Assembly (NCBI RefSeq): GCF_017874215.1
Contig: NZ_JAGGLB010000016.1
Span: 62,001 to 126,000, forward strand
Source: Paenibacillus eucommiae
GTDB lineage: Bacteria > Bacillota > Bacilli > Paenibacillales > NBRC-103111
Direction: 5' to 3'
DNA length: 64,000 bases
In this document: positions 1 through 7,797 of the stretch, in pieces
How positions within the stretch are numbered: position 1 is the stretch's first letter
How the letters are laid out: each line of letters starts with the position of its first letter
Translations under genes and position numbers: made by a program
Notes under the pieces: model-generated
What the model was told of the DNA's origin: nothing
Seen by the model: the letters and a program-made list of their open reading frames with translations, nothing else
Database searches by the model: none

Positions 1-1085
1 TACGTTCATATCCCATGAATTGGCCGATTGGTTCCGGCAAGCAGTTCTGCGGCGTTTATGATAGAGGAAAGTCACAGCTGGAGCTCTTTCAGGGAGACGA
101 TCACAAGCATATTGAAGTTCGCAAGGTGAGTGGTGTAGATGACCCTCTGGTGAAATCAATAGCTGGTGATTACCTGCATAGTCAGCTAAGCCAAGACATC
201 GAATTACTGGATGTGGCCGGGGATCCTTTTGACATGGAGAAGGTGCTTAAAGGCGAGCTGACTCCGGTGTTCTTCGGTAGTGCTATCAACAATTTCGGCG
301 TGCAGACTTTTCTGGAAAACTTCCTGCAGCTAGCTCCAAAGCCAGAGCCTAGAAACAGCAATATCGGAGCGATAGAGCCTACCAAAACTAACTTCTCCGG
401 ATATATTTTCAAAATTCAGGCTAATATGAACCCGGCTCATCGGGATCGTGTTGCTTTCCTAAGAATTGTCTCGGGCAAATTCTCGCGGGGGATGTCCGTT
501 CGTCATATACGCGCGGGCAAAGATATTAAGCTCTCCCAGCCGCAGCAATTTCTTGCTCAGGACCGCGATATTGTGGAAGAAGCCTATCCCGGAGATATTA
601 TCGGCTTGTTTGATCCTGGTATTTTTCGAATTGGGGATTCTCTTAGCCAGGGCATGGAAATTGTTTTTGATGACTTGCCGAGCTTTTCACCGGAGCTGTT
701 CAGCAAGGTTACGGTTAAAAATGCATTGAAGCATAAACCGTTTCAGAAGGGCATCGATCAGCTTACGGAAGAGGGCACTATTCAGGTGTTCACCACCATC
801 GGCTTCGAGGACATGATCCTCGGTGTTGTCGGACAGCTGCAGTTCGAGGTATTGGAGCACCGGATGAAAAATGAATACGGAGTAGATATTCAGCTCCAGC
901 GCCAAAATTACCAATTTGCCCGCTGGCTTGTGGACGATAAGATTGATCCCGGCAAATTCCGCATTAACTCGCAGCTTGTGAAGGATAAGAAGGGCAATTA
1001 TGTAGTGTTATTCGAAAGTGAATACGCGCTGCGTTCTGCTATTGATAAAAATCCGACTGCGAAGTTCCTGACTAATTCACCTTAA
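1..1085 (+). CDS. prfC: Peptide chain release factor 3 (RF3), 3' part; 5' end outside the window
   Basis: This is the C-terminal 360 residues of the translational GTPase RF3, which recycles RF1/RF2 from the ribosome after termination. The reading frame is open from base 3, so the first in-frame ATG (base 15) is internal: the codons before it encode RSYP, followed by MNWPIGSGKQF, a segment conserved in RF3. The N-terminal G1-G3 motifs of the GTPase domain lie upstream of the window. The remainder covers the end of the G domain (LKGELTPVFFGSAINNFGV), the EF-G-like domain II and the RF3 C-terminal domain (GVVGQLQFEVLEHR). A hairpin terminator follows within 30 bp of the stop. Identification is secure; the gene is called partial only because of the window edge. 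Confidence 0.95.
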   Translation, partial: RSYPMNWPIGSGKQFCGVYDRGKSQLELFQGDDHKHIEVRKVSGVDDPLVKSIAGDYLHSQLSQDIELLDVAGDPFDMEKVLKGELTPVFFGSAINNFGVQTFLENFLQLAPKPEPRNSNIGAIEPTKTNFSGYIFKIQANMNPAHRDRVAFLRIVSGKFSRGMSVRHIRAGKDIKLSQPQQFLAQDRDIVEEAYPGDIIGLFDPGIFRIGDSLSQGMEIVFDDLPSFSPELFSKVTVKNALKHKPFQKGIDQLTEEGTIQVFTTIGFEDMILGVVGQLQFEVLEHRMKNEYGVDIQLQRQNYQFARWLVDDKIDPGKFRINSQLVKDKKGNYVVLFESEYALRSAIDKNPTAKFLTNSP

Positions 1086-1110
1086 TGATGTATATATGAC
1101 TGGAAGATGG

Positions 1111-1154
1111 AAGACCAATGCGTATTAAGTTATTGCGCCTTGGTCTTTTTGTTT
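1111..1154 (+). terminator. Rho-independent terminator of prfC
   Basis: A 12-bp stem (AAGACCAATGCG at 1111-1122 against CGCCTTGGTCTT at 1136-1147, one mismatch) with a 13-nt loop runs into TTTTTGTTT, 25 bp after the prfC stop codon. Confidence 0.85.
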
Positions 1155-1773
1155 GGTGCCCACGCATGTAGGGTGTGTGCTTCACTTAACGATGTTTTTC
1201 TACTACACAACCAGCAGTCCCAGTAATCCCAGCAGTCCCACCAGCCAGCAATCCAAAGCGCCATTGCCCACTAGAAAATATCCTTCAACCAAGTCAAAAA
1301 CCATTGCTGGCTGTCCGTAGAGCATGGTGTTCGTGTGATTCGTGTGATTGCAGCTAAAGAGAGGGAATGGCTGTGGGCGGAAGAGCGGTAACGTCCGCCT
1401 TTAAAGATTTGTTCCTACCTCCTCTTCCATCCAATCAGGGAACAAATCTTTAACAGCGGCTGGAGCCCACAGCCAGTCCCTCCCCGAACTACCAACATTA
1501 CGAACACGCTCCTCAAAGGACGCAGCAAGACGCTTTTCTTAATTAAAGGGGCTCCGCAAGTGCCGCGGCACCTACAATTGAGATTTGTAACGATGCCCAA
1601 ATACATTGAGCCAGTGCCCTTAAATGGCAATATAGAGAGAAGCCTATACCCAATTCCTTCTTGGCATCATACACTAACAACGGATAGGAAGTAGGTTTAA
1701 GCAGTAGGTTTAGCAGTATGGTTGTGAAGTAGGGGTAAAGAAGTATGGTAGACCATAGGAAAGGCGGAGCTCA
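1155..1773. other. Gene-free stretch with dispersed repeats
   Basis: No credible gene is visible on either strand. The stretch holds a half copy of the TTAACGATG palindrome (1196-1210), a short CCCAGCAGT-type tandem (about 1211-1250), a copy of a CTAGAAAATATCCTTC-type module (1271-1310) and a 165-bp double-stem repeat (1346-1510). Degenerate AGTAGGTTTA repeats follow just upstream of the next gene. The same modules recur in the same order around 26.1-26.75 kb. Confidence 0.7.
1346..1510. repeat. 165-bp structured intergenic repeat, copy 1
   Basis: Outer arms GGGAATGGCTGTGGGC (from 1363) and GCCCACAGCCAGTCCC (to 1480) pair with one mismatch. Inside them a TTAAAGATTTGTTCC arm pairs perfectly with GGAACAAATCTTTAA around a variable loop of about 20 nt, and a GCGG/CCGC mini-stem sits in the left shoulder. 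The element is nearly identical to the one at 26587-26753, with most differences in the terminal loop. This could be an RNA-forming element or a MITE-like repeat; no open reading frame is supported. Confidence 0.8.
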
Positions 1774-2526
1774 ATGCGCAGGCATGTTTATAGCAAGTGG
1801 GCAAAAACAATTGCTCTTAACGCTCATTCCAATATACGCAAATATGTTCCAATAACGAAACGATTAAACAAAGAAAGCTTGAAGCAAATGCTGGAGCAGT
1901 ATGGGATGGTTTATATTAAGCCTGATACAGGGACTTTTGGCAATGGTGTTATGCGTGTGGAATGGAATCCTGGTGAAAATGGGGCTTCGTATAAGTACCA
2001 ATCTGGTCTTCGTATCAAAAGATTCCATGAATACTCGAAGCTGTATGCATCCATTCGCAAGGATATAAGGAAGAGAAACTATTTGGTGCAGAAGGGCATT
2101 CATCTTTTGAAGTATAAAGGGAATAGATTTGATCTGCGGGTAATGGTTCAGCAGGATCCTAATCGCAAATGGGAAACCACAGGCGTAATTGGCCGTGTGG
2201 CTCATCCTCGTAAAATTGTGACTAATTTCCATAATGGTGGCACATTGAAATCTGTGGATCAGCTGTTGGGCAGTTATTTATCCAGTACCAGCAGACAGCG
2301 TTATGTAGGGAAGCTTAAATCACTTGGGCTTGATGTGGCCAAGGCGATGCATAAGAAATACAGAGGTATAAAGGAAATTGGTCTTGATGTTGCGCTTGAT
2401 AAGGAGCTGAATCCTTGGATTCTAGAGGTGAATACTTCCCCGGACCCGTTTATTTTTCGGAGGCTCAAGGATAAAAGCATTTTCGCTAAGATCGTGCGTT
2501 ATGCAAAAAGATACAAACGGCTGTGA
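1774..2526 (+). CDS. YheC/YheD-family endospore coat-associated protein (ATP-grasp-like)
   Basis: The 250-residue product matches the YheC/YheD family, which in Bacillus is linked to the spore coat and has an ATP-grasp-like fold. Recognisable segments are MVYIKPDTGTFGNGVMRVE near residue 45, FDLRVMVQQD near residue 125 and a C-terminal EIGLDVALD...PWILEVNTSPDP block carrying the acidic and Asn residues typical of ATP-grasp metal sites. It starts at ATG 1774 behind AGGAAAGGCGGAGC. It is shorter than the roughly 360-450 residues of full YheC/YheD proteins, so it corresponds mainly to the catalytic-like C-terminal part. It is a single-gene unit with a weak hairpin overlapping the stop. The substrate is unknown for the family. 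Confidence 0.8.
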   Translation: MRRHVYSKWAKTIALNAHSNIRKYVPITKRLNKESLKQMLEQYGMVYIKPDTGTFGNGVMRVEWNPGENGASYKYQSGLRIKRFHEYSKLYASIRKDIRKRNYLVQKGIHLLKYKGNRFDLRVMVQQDPNRKWETTGVIGRVAHPRKIVTNFHNGGTLKSVDQLLGSYLSSTSRQRYVGKLKSLGLDVAKAMHKKYRGIKEIGLDVALDKELNPWILEVNTSPDPFIFRRLKDKSIFAKIVRYAKRYKRL

Positions 2527-2550
2527 GCTTGCTCATGGCTGTTTTATTTT
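2519..2550 (+). terminator. Weak hairpin terminator overlapping the stop of the YheC/D gene
   Basis: GGCTGTGAG (2519-2527) can pair with CTCATGGCT (2532-2540), with three wobble pairs, and is followed by GTTTTATTTT. The stem includes the stop codon. Confidence 0.45.
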
Positions 2551-2561
2551 GGGAAAAGAAG

Positions 2562-2590
2562 TTGACAAAGGGGACTGAAGATGAGAAAAT
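2562..2590 (+). promoter_or_regulatory. SigA-type promoter of the LacI-family gene
   Basis: A perfect -35 box TTGACA (2562-2567) is followed after 17 bp by GAAAAT (2585-2590, four of six matches to TATAAT). The transcript would start at or just after the palindrome at 2589-2604. Confidence 0.6.
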
Positions 2591-2604
2591 GAACGCGCGT
2601 ACAT
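2589..2604. promoter_or_regulatory. Candidate LacI-type operator (autoregulation)
   Basis: ATGAACGCGCGTACAT is a 16-bp palindrome with seven of eight base pairs matching and a central CG step, as in LacI/GalR operators. It overlaps the 3' edge of the -10 box of the regulator's own promoter, a position suited to autorepression. The assignment is inferred from position and symmetry. Confidence 0.55.
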
Positions 2605-2650
2605 AATGGATTTATTTATTTTTACTAGGAACAATGAAGGAGGATTTGGC

Positions 2651-3712
2651 GTGGTAACGAGAAAAGAAGTGGCCAAGCTGGCGGGGGTTTCCGAGGCTAC
2701 GGTATCGCGTGTTTTCAATGGAGTAGGTCCGATGAAGGAAGGGACGAAGAGCAAGGTGCTGGCAGCAGCTAAGGAGCTGAATTACCATCCGAATGCGATT
2801 GCCCAAAACTTTGCGAGAAGACGCAGCGGAAACCTTGGTGTTGTACTGCCTTATACCCCTAAAGTGCATCTTTTCTCAACCTACTATTTCTCCGAGACAC
2901 TAAGCGGAATTGGTGAGGAAGCACGTAAACAGGAATATGACATTCTTCTAATGCTCTTGTCTCCAGATGAACCGGTGGATTACGCTCGTCTTTATCGCTC
3001 CCAGAAGGTGGATGCCTGTGTGATTCTCGGGTCTATGGACACCCCGGAGCATCGGCAGTCGCTGATGCAGCTGCGTGATCTGAAGCTGCCCTTTTGCTTG
3101 GTCAATCAGCATTTTGCCGGAATGGATTTTAATGAGATCGATGCCGACCACGTTGAGGGGAGCTATACGGCTGTAAGGCATTTGCAAGAGCGTGGTTTTC
3201 AGAACATCGCTTTTCTTAATGGTTCTTCGTTCTATTCCAATAGCCTTGACAGGCTTGAAGGCTATGAGAAGGCGATTCGTGAGCAGAGTGTTGACGGCGG
3301 AATGAACGGGATAAATAAGATGAACTCACGGGAGCAGGTGAGGATTGAGGGCAATTACAGCCGCACAAGCGGTTATCAGGCTGCTGCTGAGCTTTGGGAA
3401 CGGCGGTTATCTGTGGATGCCATATTTGCTGCGAATGACCGCATGGCGATCGGCCTTATGCAGGGGCTGCGGGAAAGGGGCTGGCACGCTGGCCGGGATT
3501 ATGCAATTGTAGGCTGTGATGACTCTGATGCTGCCAGGCTTAGCAGTCCTTCACTATCCAGCATCTATGTCCCTTTCTTCGATATGGGAAAGCGGGCAGC
3601 TAAGGTTGCTTTGGAACAATTCGCAGCAGGTGATTCTGGACAAGTGATTCAAGAGAAGCTCCCAACAAAGCTTGTAGTTAGAGAAACCTCCGGGGAAGTA
3701 AGTGAAGTCTGA
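2651..3712 (+). CDS. LacI/GalR-family transcriptional regulator
   Basis: A 353-residue repressor with an N-terminal LacI helix-turn-helix (KEVAKLAGVSEATVSRVFNG, residues about 5-24), hinge helix, and a periplasmic-binding-protein-like sugar sensor ending in the conserved LPTKLVVRETS. GTG 2651 is chosen as start because AAGGAGG (2637-2643) lies 7 bp upstream and the HTH begins right after it; the ATG at 2606 would add 15 residues encoded across the RBS. It heads a group containing a decayed Gfo/Idh/MocA gene, a ThuA-like gene and an intact Gfo/Idh/MocA gene, so it probably controls catabolism of a sugar or sugar alcohol. Its own operator is probably at 2589-2604. The effector cannot be read from sequence. 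Confidence 0.9.
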   Translation: MVTRKEVAKLAGVSEATVSRVFNGVGPMKEGTKSKVLAAAKELNYHPNAIAQNFARRRSGNLGVVLPYTPKVHLFSTYYFSETLSGIGEEARKQEYDILLMLLSPDEPVDYARLYRSQKVDACVILGSMDTPEHRQSLMQLRDLKLPFCLVNQHFAGMDFNEIDADHVEGSYTAVRHLQERGFQNIAFLNGSSFYSNSLDRLEGYEKAIREQSVDGGMNGINKMNSREQVRIEGNYSRTSGYQAAAELWERRLSVDAIFAANDRMAIGLMQGLRERGWHAGRDYAIVGCDDSDAARLSSPSLSSIYVPFFDMGKRAAKVALEQFAAGDSGQVIQEKLPTKLVVRETSGEVSEV

Positions 3713-3761
3713 TATCGCTGTGGCTGGCCTCTCTATGTAGAGATGATGGAGGAGATTATGG

Positions 3762-4050
3762 ATGAAAAGTTTTAATATTGGGATGGTAGGGTATAAATTT
3801 ATGGGAAAGGCTTACAAGAGTGCTGGCTACGGATCCTCCGCATGCTAGTAATGCAGGCTTGGTGGCCACCGGGTCATACAATTGGGTATGAGCATACTTT
3901 TTGCATGAGGTGGTTGAGCTTATACATGCAATATGTGAGGATTGGCAGCCAAATCCTAATTTTGTAGATGGCGTTAAATGCCAACAGGTGCTGGAAGCCG
4001 TAGAACAATCGATCACGCAGCGCCGCTGGATAAATGTTCAAGACGTATAA
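3762..4050 (+). pseudogene. Gfo/Idh/MocA-family oxidoreductase, internally deleted remnant
   Basis: The start is intact (RBS GGAGG, ATG 3762) and encodes MKSFNIGMVGYKFMGKAY, the N-terminal Rossmann start of a Gfo/Idh/MocA dehydrogenase. The frame is lost within about 25 codons. Further on, PPGHTIGYEHTF and then, after a frameshift at about 3906, HEVVELIHAICEDWQ...NPNFVDG...VQDV follow; this is the C-terminal end of the same family. About 300 central residues are missing, so no active enzyme is possible. The remnant ends 22 bp before the ThuA-like gene. It was probably a third functional member of this LacI-controlled group. Confidence 0.85.
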
Positions 4051-4072
4051 ATGCTGAAGGGAGCTGGGCAGT

Positions 4073-4699
4073 ATGAAACAAGCGTTGGTAGTTTGGGGAG
4101 GTTGGGATGGCCATCAGCCCGAGGAGGTTGCTGCGATCCTGGGTAATGTCCTGAAGGAGGAAGGCTTCGCTGTCGACATATCGGATACGCTGGATAGCTT
4201 CAAGGATTCCGAGAGACTGGAATCAGTCGATTTGATAGTTCCGGTATGGACAATGGGGACCATTCAATCCGATCAGTTAAGCTCGTTGATTCATGCTGTA
4301 AAAGTTGGAGGTACTGGTTTGGCAGGCTGCCATGGCGGCTTGGGGGACTCTTTTCGCAATGAAACTGAATTTCAATATATGGTTGGAGGCCAGTGGGTAG
4401 CGCATCCGGGTAATGACGGCGTCTCCTATGAGGTGAAGATGAAGGATCTTAATCATCCCTTAACACAGGGCATTGATGATTTTACGGTCGTTTCCGAGCA
4501 ATATTATATGCATACAGATCCAGCTAATCAAGTGCATGTAGTGACCTATTTTGGCGATGTGGAGATGCCTGTAGTCTGGACGAAAATGTATGGTTCCGGC
4601 AAAGTGTACTACTGCTCTCTGGGTCACCAGGCGGATATTGTGTCAATGCCCGAGACCTTGGAATTAATGCGGCGGGGGATGTTGTGGGCGGCACGATAA
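4073..4699 (+). CDS. ThuA-like (trehalose-utilisation / class-I glutamine-amidotransferase-like) protein
   Basis: A 208-residue cytoplasmic protein of the ThuA family, a flavodoxin/GATase1-like alpha-beta fold found in sugar-catabolic operons. Characteristic features are the LVVWGGWDGHQPEEVA start, DLIVPVWTMG, GLAGCHGGLGDSF (residues about 84-96), NHPLTQGIDDF and EQYYMHTDP. The start has AAGGGAG upstream. It lies between a Gfo/Idh/MocA remnant and an intact Gfo/Idh/MocA gene, a common pairing for ThuA. In the thuAB system ThuA works with a Gfo/Idh-type ThuB on 3-keto-trehalose; that the present substrate is a keto-disaccharide is only inference. Confidence 0.85.
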   Translation: MKQALVVWGGWDGHQPEEVAAILGNVLKEEGFAVDISDTLDSFKDSERLESVDLIVPVWTMGTIQSDQLSSLIHAVKVGGTGLAGCHGGLGDSFRNETEFQYMVGGQWVAHPGNDGVSYEVKMKDLNHPLTQGIDDFTVVSEQYYMHTDPANQVHVVTYFGDVEMPVVWTKMYGSGKVYYCSLGHQADIVSMPETLELMRRGMLWAAR

Positions 4700-4790
4700 A
4701 GCTTGATGAAGCTTGATGAGCCCAATGAAACTGATCAACTGTTGAAACTTGATTAAACTGATGAGCTGATGAGCTGATGAAATTTTAAAT
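4699..4790. repeat. Degenerate short tandem repeat (GCTTGATGA / GAGCTGATGA units)
   Basis: Between the ThuA-like and Gfo/Idh/MocA genes, units such as AAGCTTGATG and TGATGAGC repeat imperfectly over about 90 bp. No gene or terminator is visible, so the two genes may still be cotranscribed. Confidence 0.6.
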
Positions 4791-4823
4791 AATAATTGGG
4801 GAATTTTAAGGAGGATAAGGTAG

Positions 4824-5912
4824 ATGTCTAAAGTAAAAGTAGGCATTATCGGCTGCGGCAATATCAGTGGTATTTATATGCAAAATATCCCCAAATTCAA
4901 GCACCTGGAGCTTGTAGCCTGTGCGGATCTCGATGTGGATAGAGCGAAAGCTAAGGCTGCTGAGTATGGAATAGGGCATGCTTATACGGTGGATGAGCTG
5001 CTCGCAGATCCAGAAATTCAAATTGTCATTAATTTGACCCTGCCAGCTGCTCATGCTGAGGTTTGTCTGAAGGTTCTAGAGGCCGGGAAACATGTTTATG
5101 TAGAAAAGCCATTAGCTGTTACCCGTGAGGATGGGCTAGAAATAGTCGAATTGGCGAGGAGCAAGGGACTTATGGCAGGTGGGGCGCCAGACACTTTTCT
5201 GGGTGGAGGCATTCAAACCTGTATTCAGTTGATCGCAGAGGGTGCTATTGGGACGCCTGTAGCTGCGACTGCGTTCATGATGTGTGGAGGGCATGAGTCC
5301 TGGCATCCGGCTCCAGAGTTTTATTATGAGCTTGGTGGAGGCCCTATGTATGATATGGGACCTTATTATTTGACAGCGTTGGTTGCGATGCTGGGTCCTA
5401 TCCAGCGGGTGACAGGTTCAGCCCGGATTTCGTTTCCAGAACGGACCATTACTAGCCAGCCAAAAGCAGGCAGCAAAATTCAGGTACATACACCGACGCA
5501 TGTAACAGGAGTTATTGATTTTGAGAGTGGCGCAATTGCTACTTTAATAACGAGCTTTGATGTTAAGGCTGCTACTGACCTTCCGAATATAGAGATTTAT
5601 GGCAGCGCTGGAACGCTTCGTGTTCCGGATCCTAACTCCTTTGGGGGACCTGTGCTATTAAAGCGTCCTGGAGCGGATTGGGAAGAGATTGCGTTAACTC
5701 ATGGTTATGCCCTTAACAATCGCGGTATTGGAGTTGCGGATATGGGGCACTCGATTCTTACCGGGACCCCACACCGCGCCAGTAGTGAGCTTGCTTATCA
5801 TGTGCTTGAAGCCATGCATGGCTTTCATGAGGCTTCGTCTGAAGGTAGGCATTATGTGATGTGCAGTACATGCGGAAAGCCTGCCCCTCTGGCGGCAGGA
5901 GCTGTGCTCTAA
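4824..5912 (+). CDS. Gfo/Idh/MocA-family NAD(P)-dependent oxidoreductase
   Basis: A 362-residue dehydrogenase. It has an N-terminal Rossmann fold with GIIGCGNISGIYMQN (residues about 6-20), the family motif YVEKPLAVT (about 92-100) and a C-terminal alpha/beta substrate domain containing GGGPMYDMGPYYLTALVAML. The RBS AAGGAGG lies 8 bp before ATG 4824. These enzymes oxidise or reduce sugars, inositols or keto-glycosides. The preceding ThuA-like gene suggests a keto-sugar pathway under the LacI regulator. The C-terminal tail MCSTCGKPAP is Cys-rich and atypical. It converges tail to tail with sspI, with only 3 bp between the stop codons. Confidence 0.9.
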   Translation: MSKVKVGIIGCGNISGIYMQNIPKFKHLELVACADLDVDRAKAKAAEYGIGHAYTVDELLADPEIQIVINLTLPAAHAEVCLKVLEAGKHVYVEKPLAVTREDGLEIVELARSKGLMAGGAPDTFLGGGIQTCIQLIAEGAIGTPVAATAFMMCGGHESWHPAPEFYYELGGGPMYDMGPYYLTALVAMLGPIQRVTGSARISFPERTITSQPKAGSKIQVHTPTHVTGVIDFESGAIATLITSFDVKAATDLPNIEIYGSAGTLRVPDPNSFGGPVLLKRPGADWEEIALTHGYALNNRGIGVADMGHSILTGTPHRASSELAYHVLEAMHGFHEASSEGRHYVMCSTCGKPAPLAAGAVL

Positions 5913-5915
5913 TTT

Positions 5916-6122
5916 TTAATTTTGCAGATGCTCGTGTAAAGTGGCGACAAGCTCATCCTGGATACTACTTTCGCTGTGCTGCCAAATAATCTCGAAGAGA
6001 ACTCCCAATCCAGGCAGCAACCTTTCCTCGCCTCCTATGGAGTCTTCTATGACTTCATGGAGCTCTTCGCCCGATTTTTTTTGAACGCGTTGAACGATGG
6101 CCTGTCTAAGGTTAATATTCAT
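5916..6122 (-). CDS. sspI: Small acid-soluble spore protein I (SspI)
   Basis: The 68-residue product carries the SspI signature: MNINLRQAIVQRV at the start and ERLLPGLGVLFEIIWQ (residues about 33-48), closely resembling the B. subtilis minor SASP SspI. It belongs to the forespore core. ATG 6122 was chosen because SspI proteins begin M(D/N)xNLRQA; a GTG nine bases upstream with better spacing to GGAAG is a possible alternative. A sigma-G-like promoter lies upstream at 6155-6184. SspI is strong evidence for an endospore former. Confidence 0.93.
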   Translation of the reverse strand: MNINLRQAIVQRVQKKSGEELHEVIEDSIGGEERLLPGLGVLFEIIWQHSESSIQDELVATLHEHLQN

Positions 6123-6154
6123 ATAGCACACTCGCTTCCTTTCGTTATCTTCCT

Positions 6155-6184
6155 TAATATGCGCATTCCTCCTGTGGGATATGC
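6155..6184 (-). promoter_or_regulatory. Sigma-G-type promoter of sspI
   Basis: On the minus strand GCATA (6184-6180) and CATATTA (6161-6155) are separated by 18 bp. They match the sigma-G consensus GHATR / CATNHTA, as expected for a forespore-specific SASP gene. Confidence 0.65.
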
Positions 6185-6238
6185 TTGTTTTTTTGAGGCA
6201 GGGATATGTGGGCTGCAGTGAGAATTTCCATCATTTTA

Positions 6239-6247
6239 TGCTATAAT
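6239..6247 (+). promoter_or_regulatory. Extended -10 promoter of the ktr regulator gene
   Basis: TGCTATAAT, a perfect TATAAT with an extended TGN element, lies about 43 bp upstream of the ATG at 6290. No good -35 box is visible. Confidence 0.6.
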
Positions 6248-6289
6248 ACTTTATAATCATTCAGAAAAAGACAGGGAGCGGGGGCGCGG

Positions 6290-6949
6290 ATGAAAAAGCA
6301 ATTTGCCGTTATCGGTATGGGCAGGTTCGGTTCAAGTGTTGCCAAGACCTTGTCGCAAATGGGCTTCGAGGTACTGGCCATTGATCACAGAGAGGAACAA
6401 ATTCAAGAAATTTCGGCCATTGTTACCCATGCTATTCAAGCGGATTCTACAGATGAAGAGGCGCTGCGGGCGTTAGGAATACGCAATTTTGACGTGGTGG
6501 TTGTGGCGATCGGAGAAGATATTCAGGCCAGTATATTGACAACTCTAATTGTAAAAGATATTGGGGTACGCAGTATTGTCGTTAAAGCTGTCAATGAGCT
6601 GCATGGCAAGGTACTGAAAAAAATTGGCGCCGACAAAGTCATTTACCCGGAGCGGGATATGGGTCAGAGGGTTGCCCATCATTTGATTTCTTCAAACATT
6701 CTTGATTACATAGAGCTTTCAGCAGATCACAGTATCTTAGAGATCAAAGCTTCCAGCCAAATGATTGGAAAAAATCTTAGACAGCTGGATATCCGCGCCA
6801 AGTATGGCTGCAACGTCATTGCAATCAAAGAAAACGAGCAGCTTATCATCCCGCCGAGCGGTGAAGACCTGATCAAAGATGAAGATATACTGGTTGTAGT
6901 AGGCAAAAATGAGAACCTTCAACGGTTCGAAGTTGCCTTTGCGGTGTAG
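6290..6949 (+). CDS. KtrA/KtrC-type potassium-uptake regulatory subunit (RCK)
   Basis: A 219-residue RCK protein. The N-terminal RCK-N Rossmann fold contains FAVIGMGRFGSSVAKTL (residues about 5-21) with the GxGxxG nucleotide site and an acidic residue (AIDHREE) for the ribose. The RCK-C domain (about 135-219) is the likely c-di-AMP site. Such proteins form octameric rings on KtrB/KtrD channels and gate K+ uptake in response to ATP/ADP. No channel gene is adjacent, as for ktrC in B. subtilis. The RNA methyltransferase gene follows after 3 bp, so the two are probably cotranscribed. Confidence 0.9.
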   Translation: MKKQFAVIGMGRFGSSVAKTLSQMGFEVLAIDHREEQIQEISAIVTHAIQADSTDEEALRALGIRNFDVVVVAIGEDIQASILTTLIVKDIGVRSIVVKAVNELHGKVLKKIGADKVIYPERDMGQRVAHHLISSNILDYIELSADHSILEIKASSQMIGKNLRQLDIRAKYGCNVIAIKENEQLIIPPSGEDLIKDEDILVVVGKNENLQRFEVAFAV

Positions 6950-6952
6950 CCG

Positions 6953-7753
6953 ATGAGTATAGATATCGTATCGCCACAAAATGCCAGAGTCAAAGTATGG
7001 GCTCAACTGCTCGATCGCCGCGGCAGGGATAAGCAGCGTAAATTTTTGATTGAAGGTATCCATTTGGTAGAAGAAGCTGTGAAAGCGCAAGCAGAAGTAT
7101 TGACCATTATTTATAGCTTGGACAAAGGGAAGCCGGCTGAATTGTATGAACGAACAGTGGGCTATATCGAGTGGGTTGGTGTTAGTCAGGCCGTTCTGGA
7201 GAAGTGCTCCGATACGCAATCGCCGCAGGGCATTATAGCTATAGTGCAAATGAACATTTCGCCTGCTGATCAAATTCTAGAGATGGCTCACGATTTGGTC
7301 GTTGTTGTCGATGGCGTCCAGGATCCTGGTAACCTGGGCACGATCATTCGCAGTGCCGATGCTGTGGGAGCTAGCGGAGTGCTGTTAGGACACGGAACCG
7401 TGGATGTATACAACCCCAAAACGATCCGTTCCACGATGGGATCCTTGTTCCATTTGCCGATTATATCAGCAGATTTGCTGGATGTGCTTCCAGCGGCTCG
7501 TGCTGCAGGGATTCAGCTTGTGACGACAAGCCTACAGGCAACTCATAGCTGCTACGAAACGGATCTTAGTAAGCCAACCTGGTTTATTTTGGGCAATGAG
7601 GCCAAGGGGGTCTCGGCTGAAGTCGCTGCTGAGGCAGATATGAAAGTCATTATCCCTATGCAAGGTCAGGCAGAGTCGCTTAATGTTGCTATGGCTGCTA
7701 CTGTGCTTTTATTTGAGGCTTCACGGCAGCGGGCTGCTTTCACCAAACTATAA
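6953..7753 (+). CDS. SpoU/TrmH-family RNA 2'-O-methyltransferase
   Basis: A 266-residue SPOUT methyltransferase. An N-terminal L30e-like substrate-binding domain (FLIEGIHLVEEAV, residues about 29-41) precedes the trefoil-knot catalytic domain with the three SpoU motifs: VQDPGNLGTIIRSADAVGA (about 121-139), ILGNEAKGVS (about 212-221) and IPMQGQAESLNVAMAA (about 234-249). It uses S-adenosylmethionine to methylate rRNA or tRNA ribose. The B. subtilis relative is YsgA/RlmB-like. It begins 3 bp after the KtrC-like gene, with its start probably coupled to that stop. Target nucleotide not determinable. Confidence 0.88.
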   Translation: MSIDIVSPQNARVKVWAQLLDRRGRDKQRKFLIEGIHLVEEAVKAQAEVLTIIYSLDKGKPAELYERTVGYIEWVGVSQAVLEKCSDTQSPQGIIAIVQMNISPADQILEMAHDLVVVVDGVQDPGNLGTIIRSADAVGASGVLLGHGTVDVYNPKTIRSTMGSLFHLPIISADLLDVLPAARAAGIQLVTTSLQATHSCYETDLSKPTWFILGNEAKGVSAEVAAEADMKVIIPMQGQAESLNVAMAATVLLFEASRQRAAFTKL

Positions 7754-7797
7754 TTCCTGACTTTTTTACCCAACTAATTGTCTAAGAGGATCGGGGG

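Noticed and set aside
1415..1630. 71-codon minus-strand ORF
   Set aside because: It lies across the repeat element and has no RBS or recognisable sequence.
6185..6289. c-di-AMP (ydaO) riboswitch before the ktr regulator gene
   Set aside because: The leader is only about 100 bp, too short for that riboswitch, and no conserved motif is seen.
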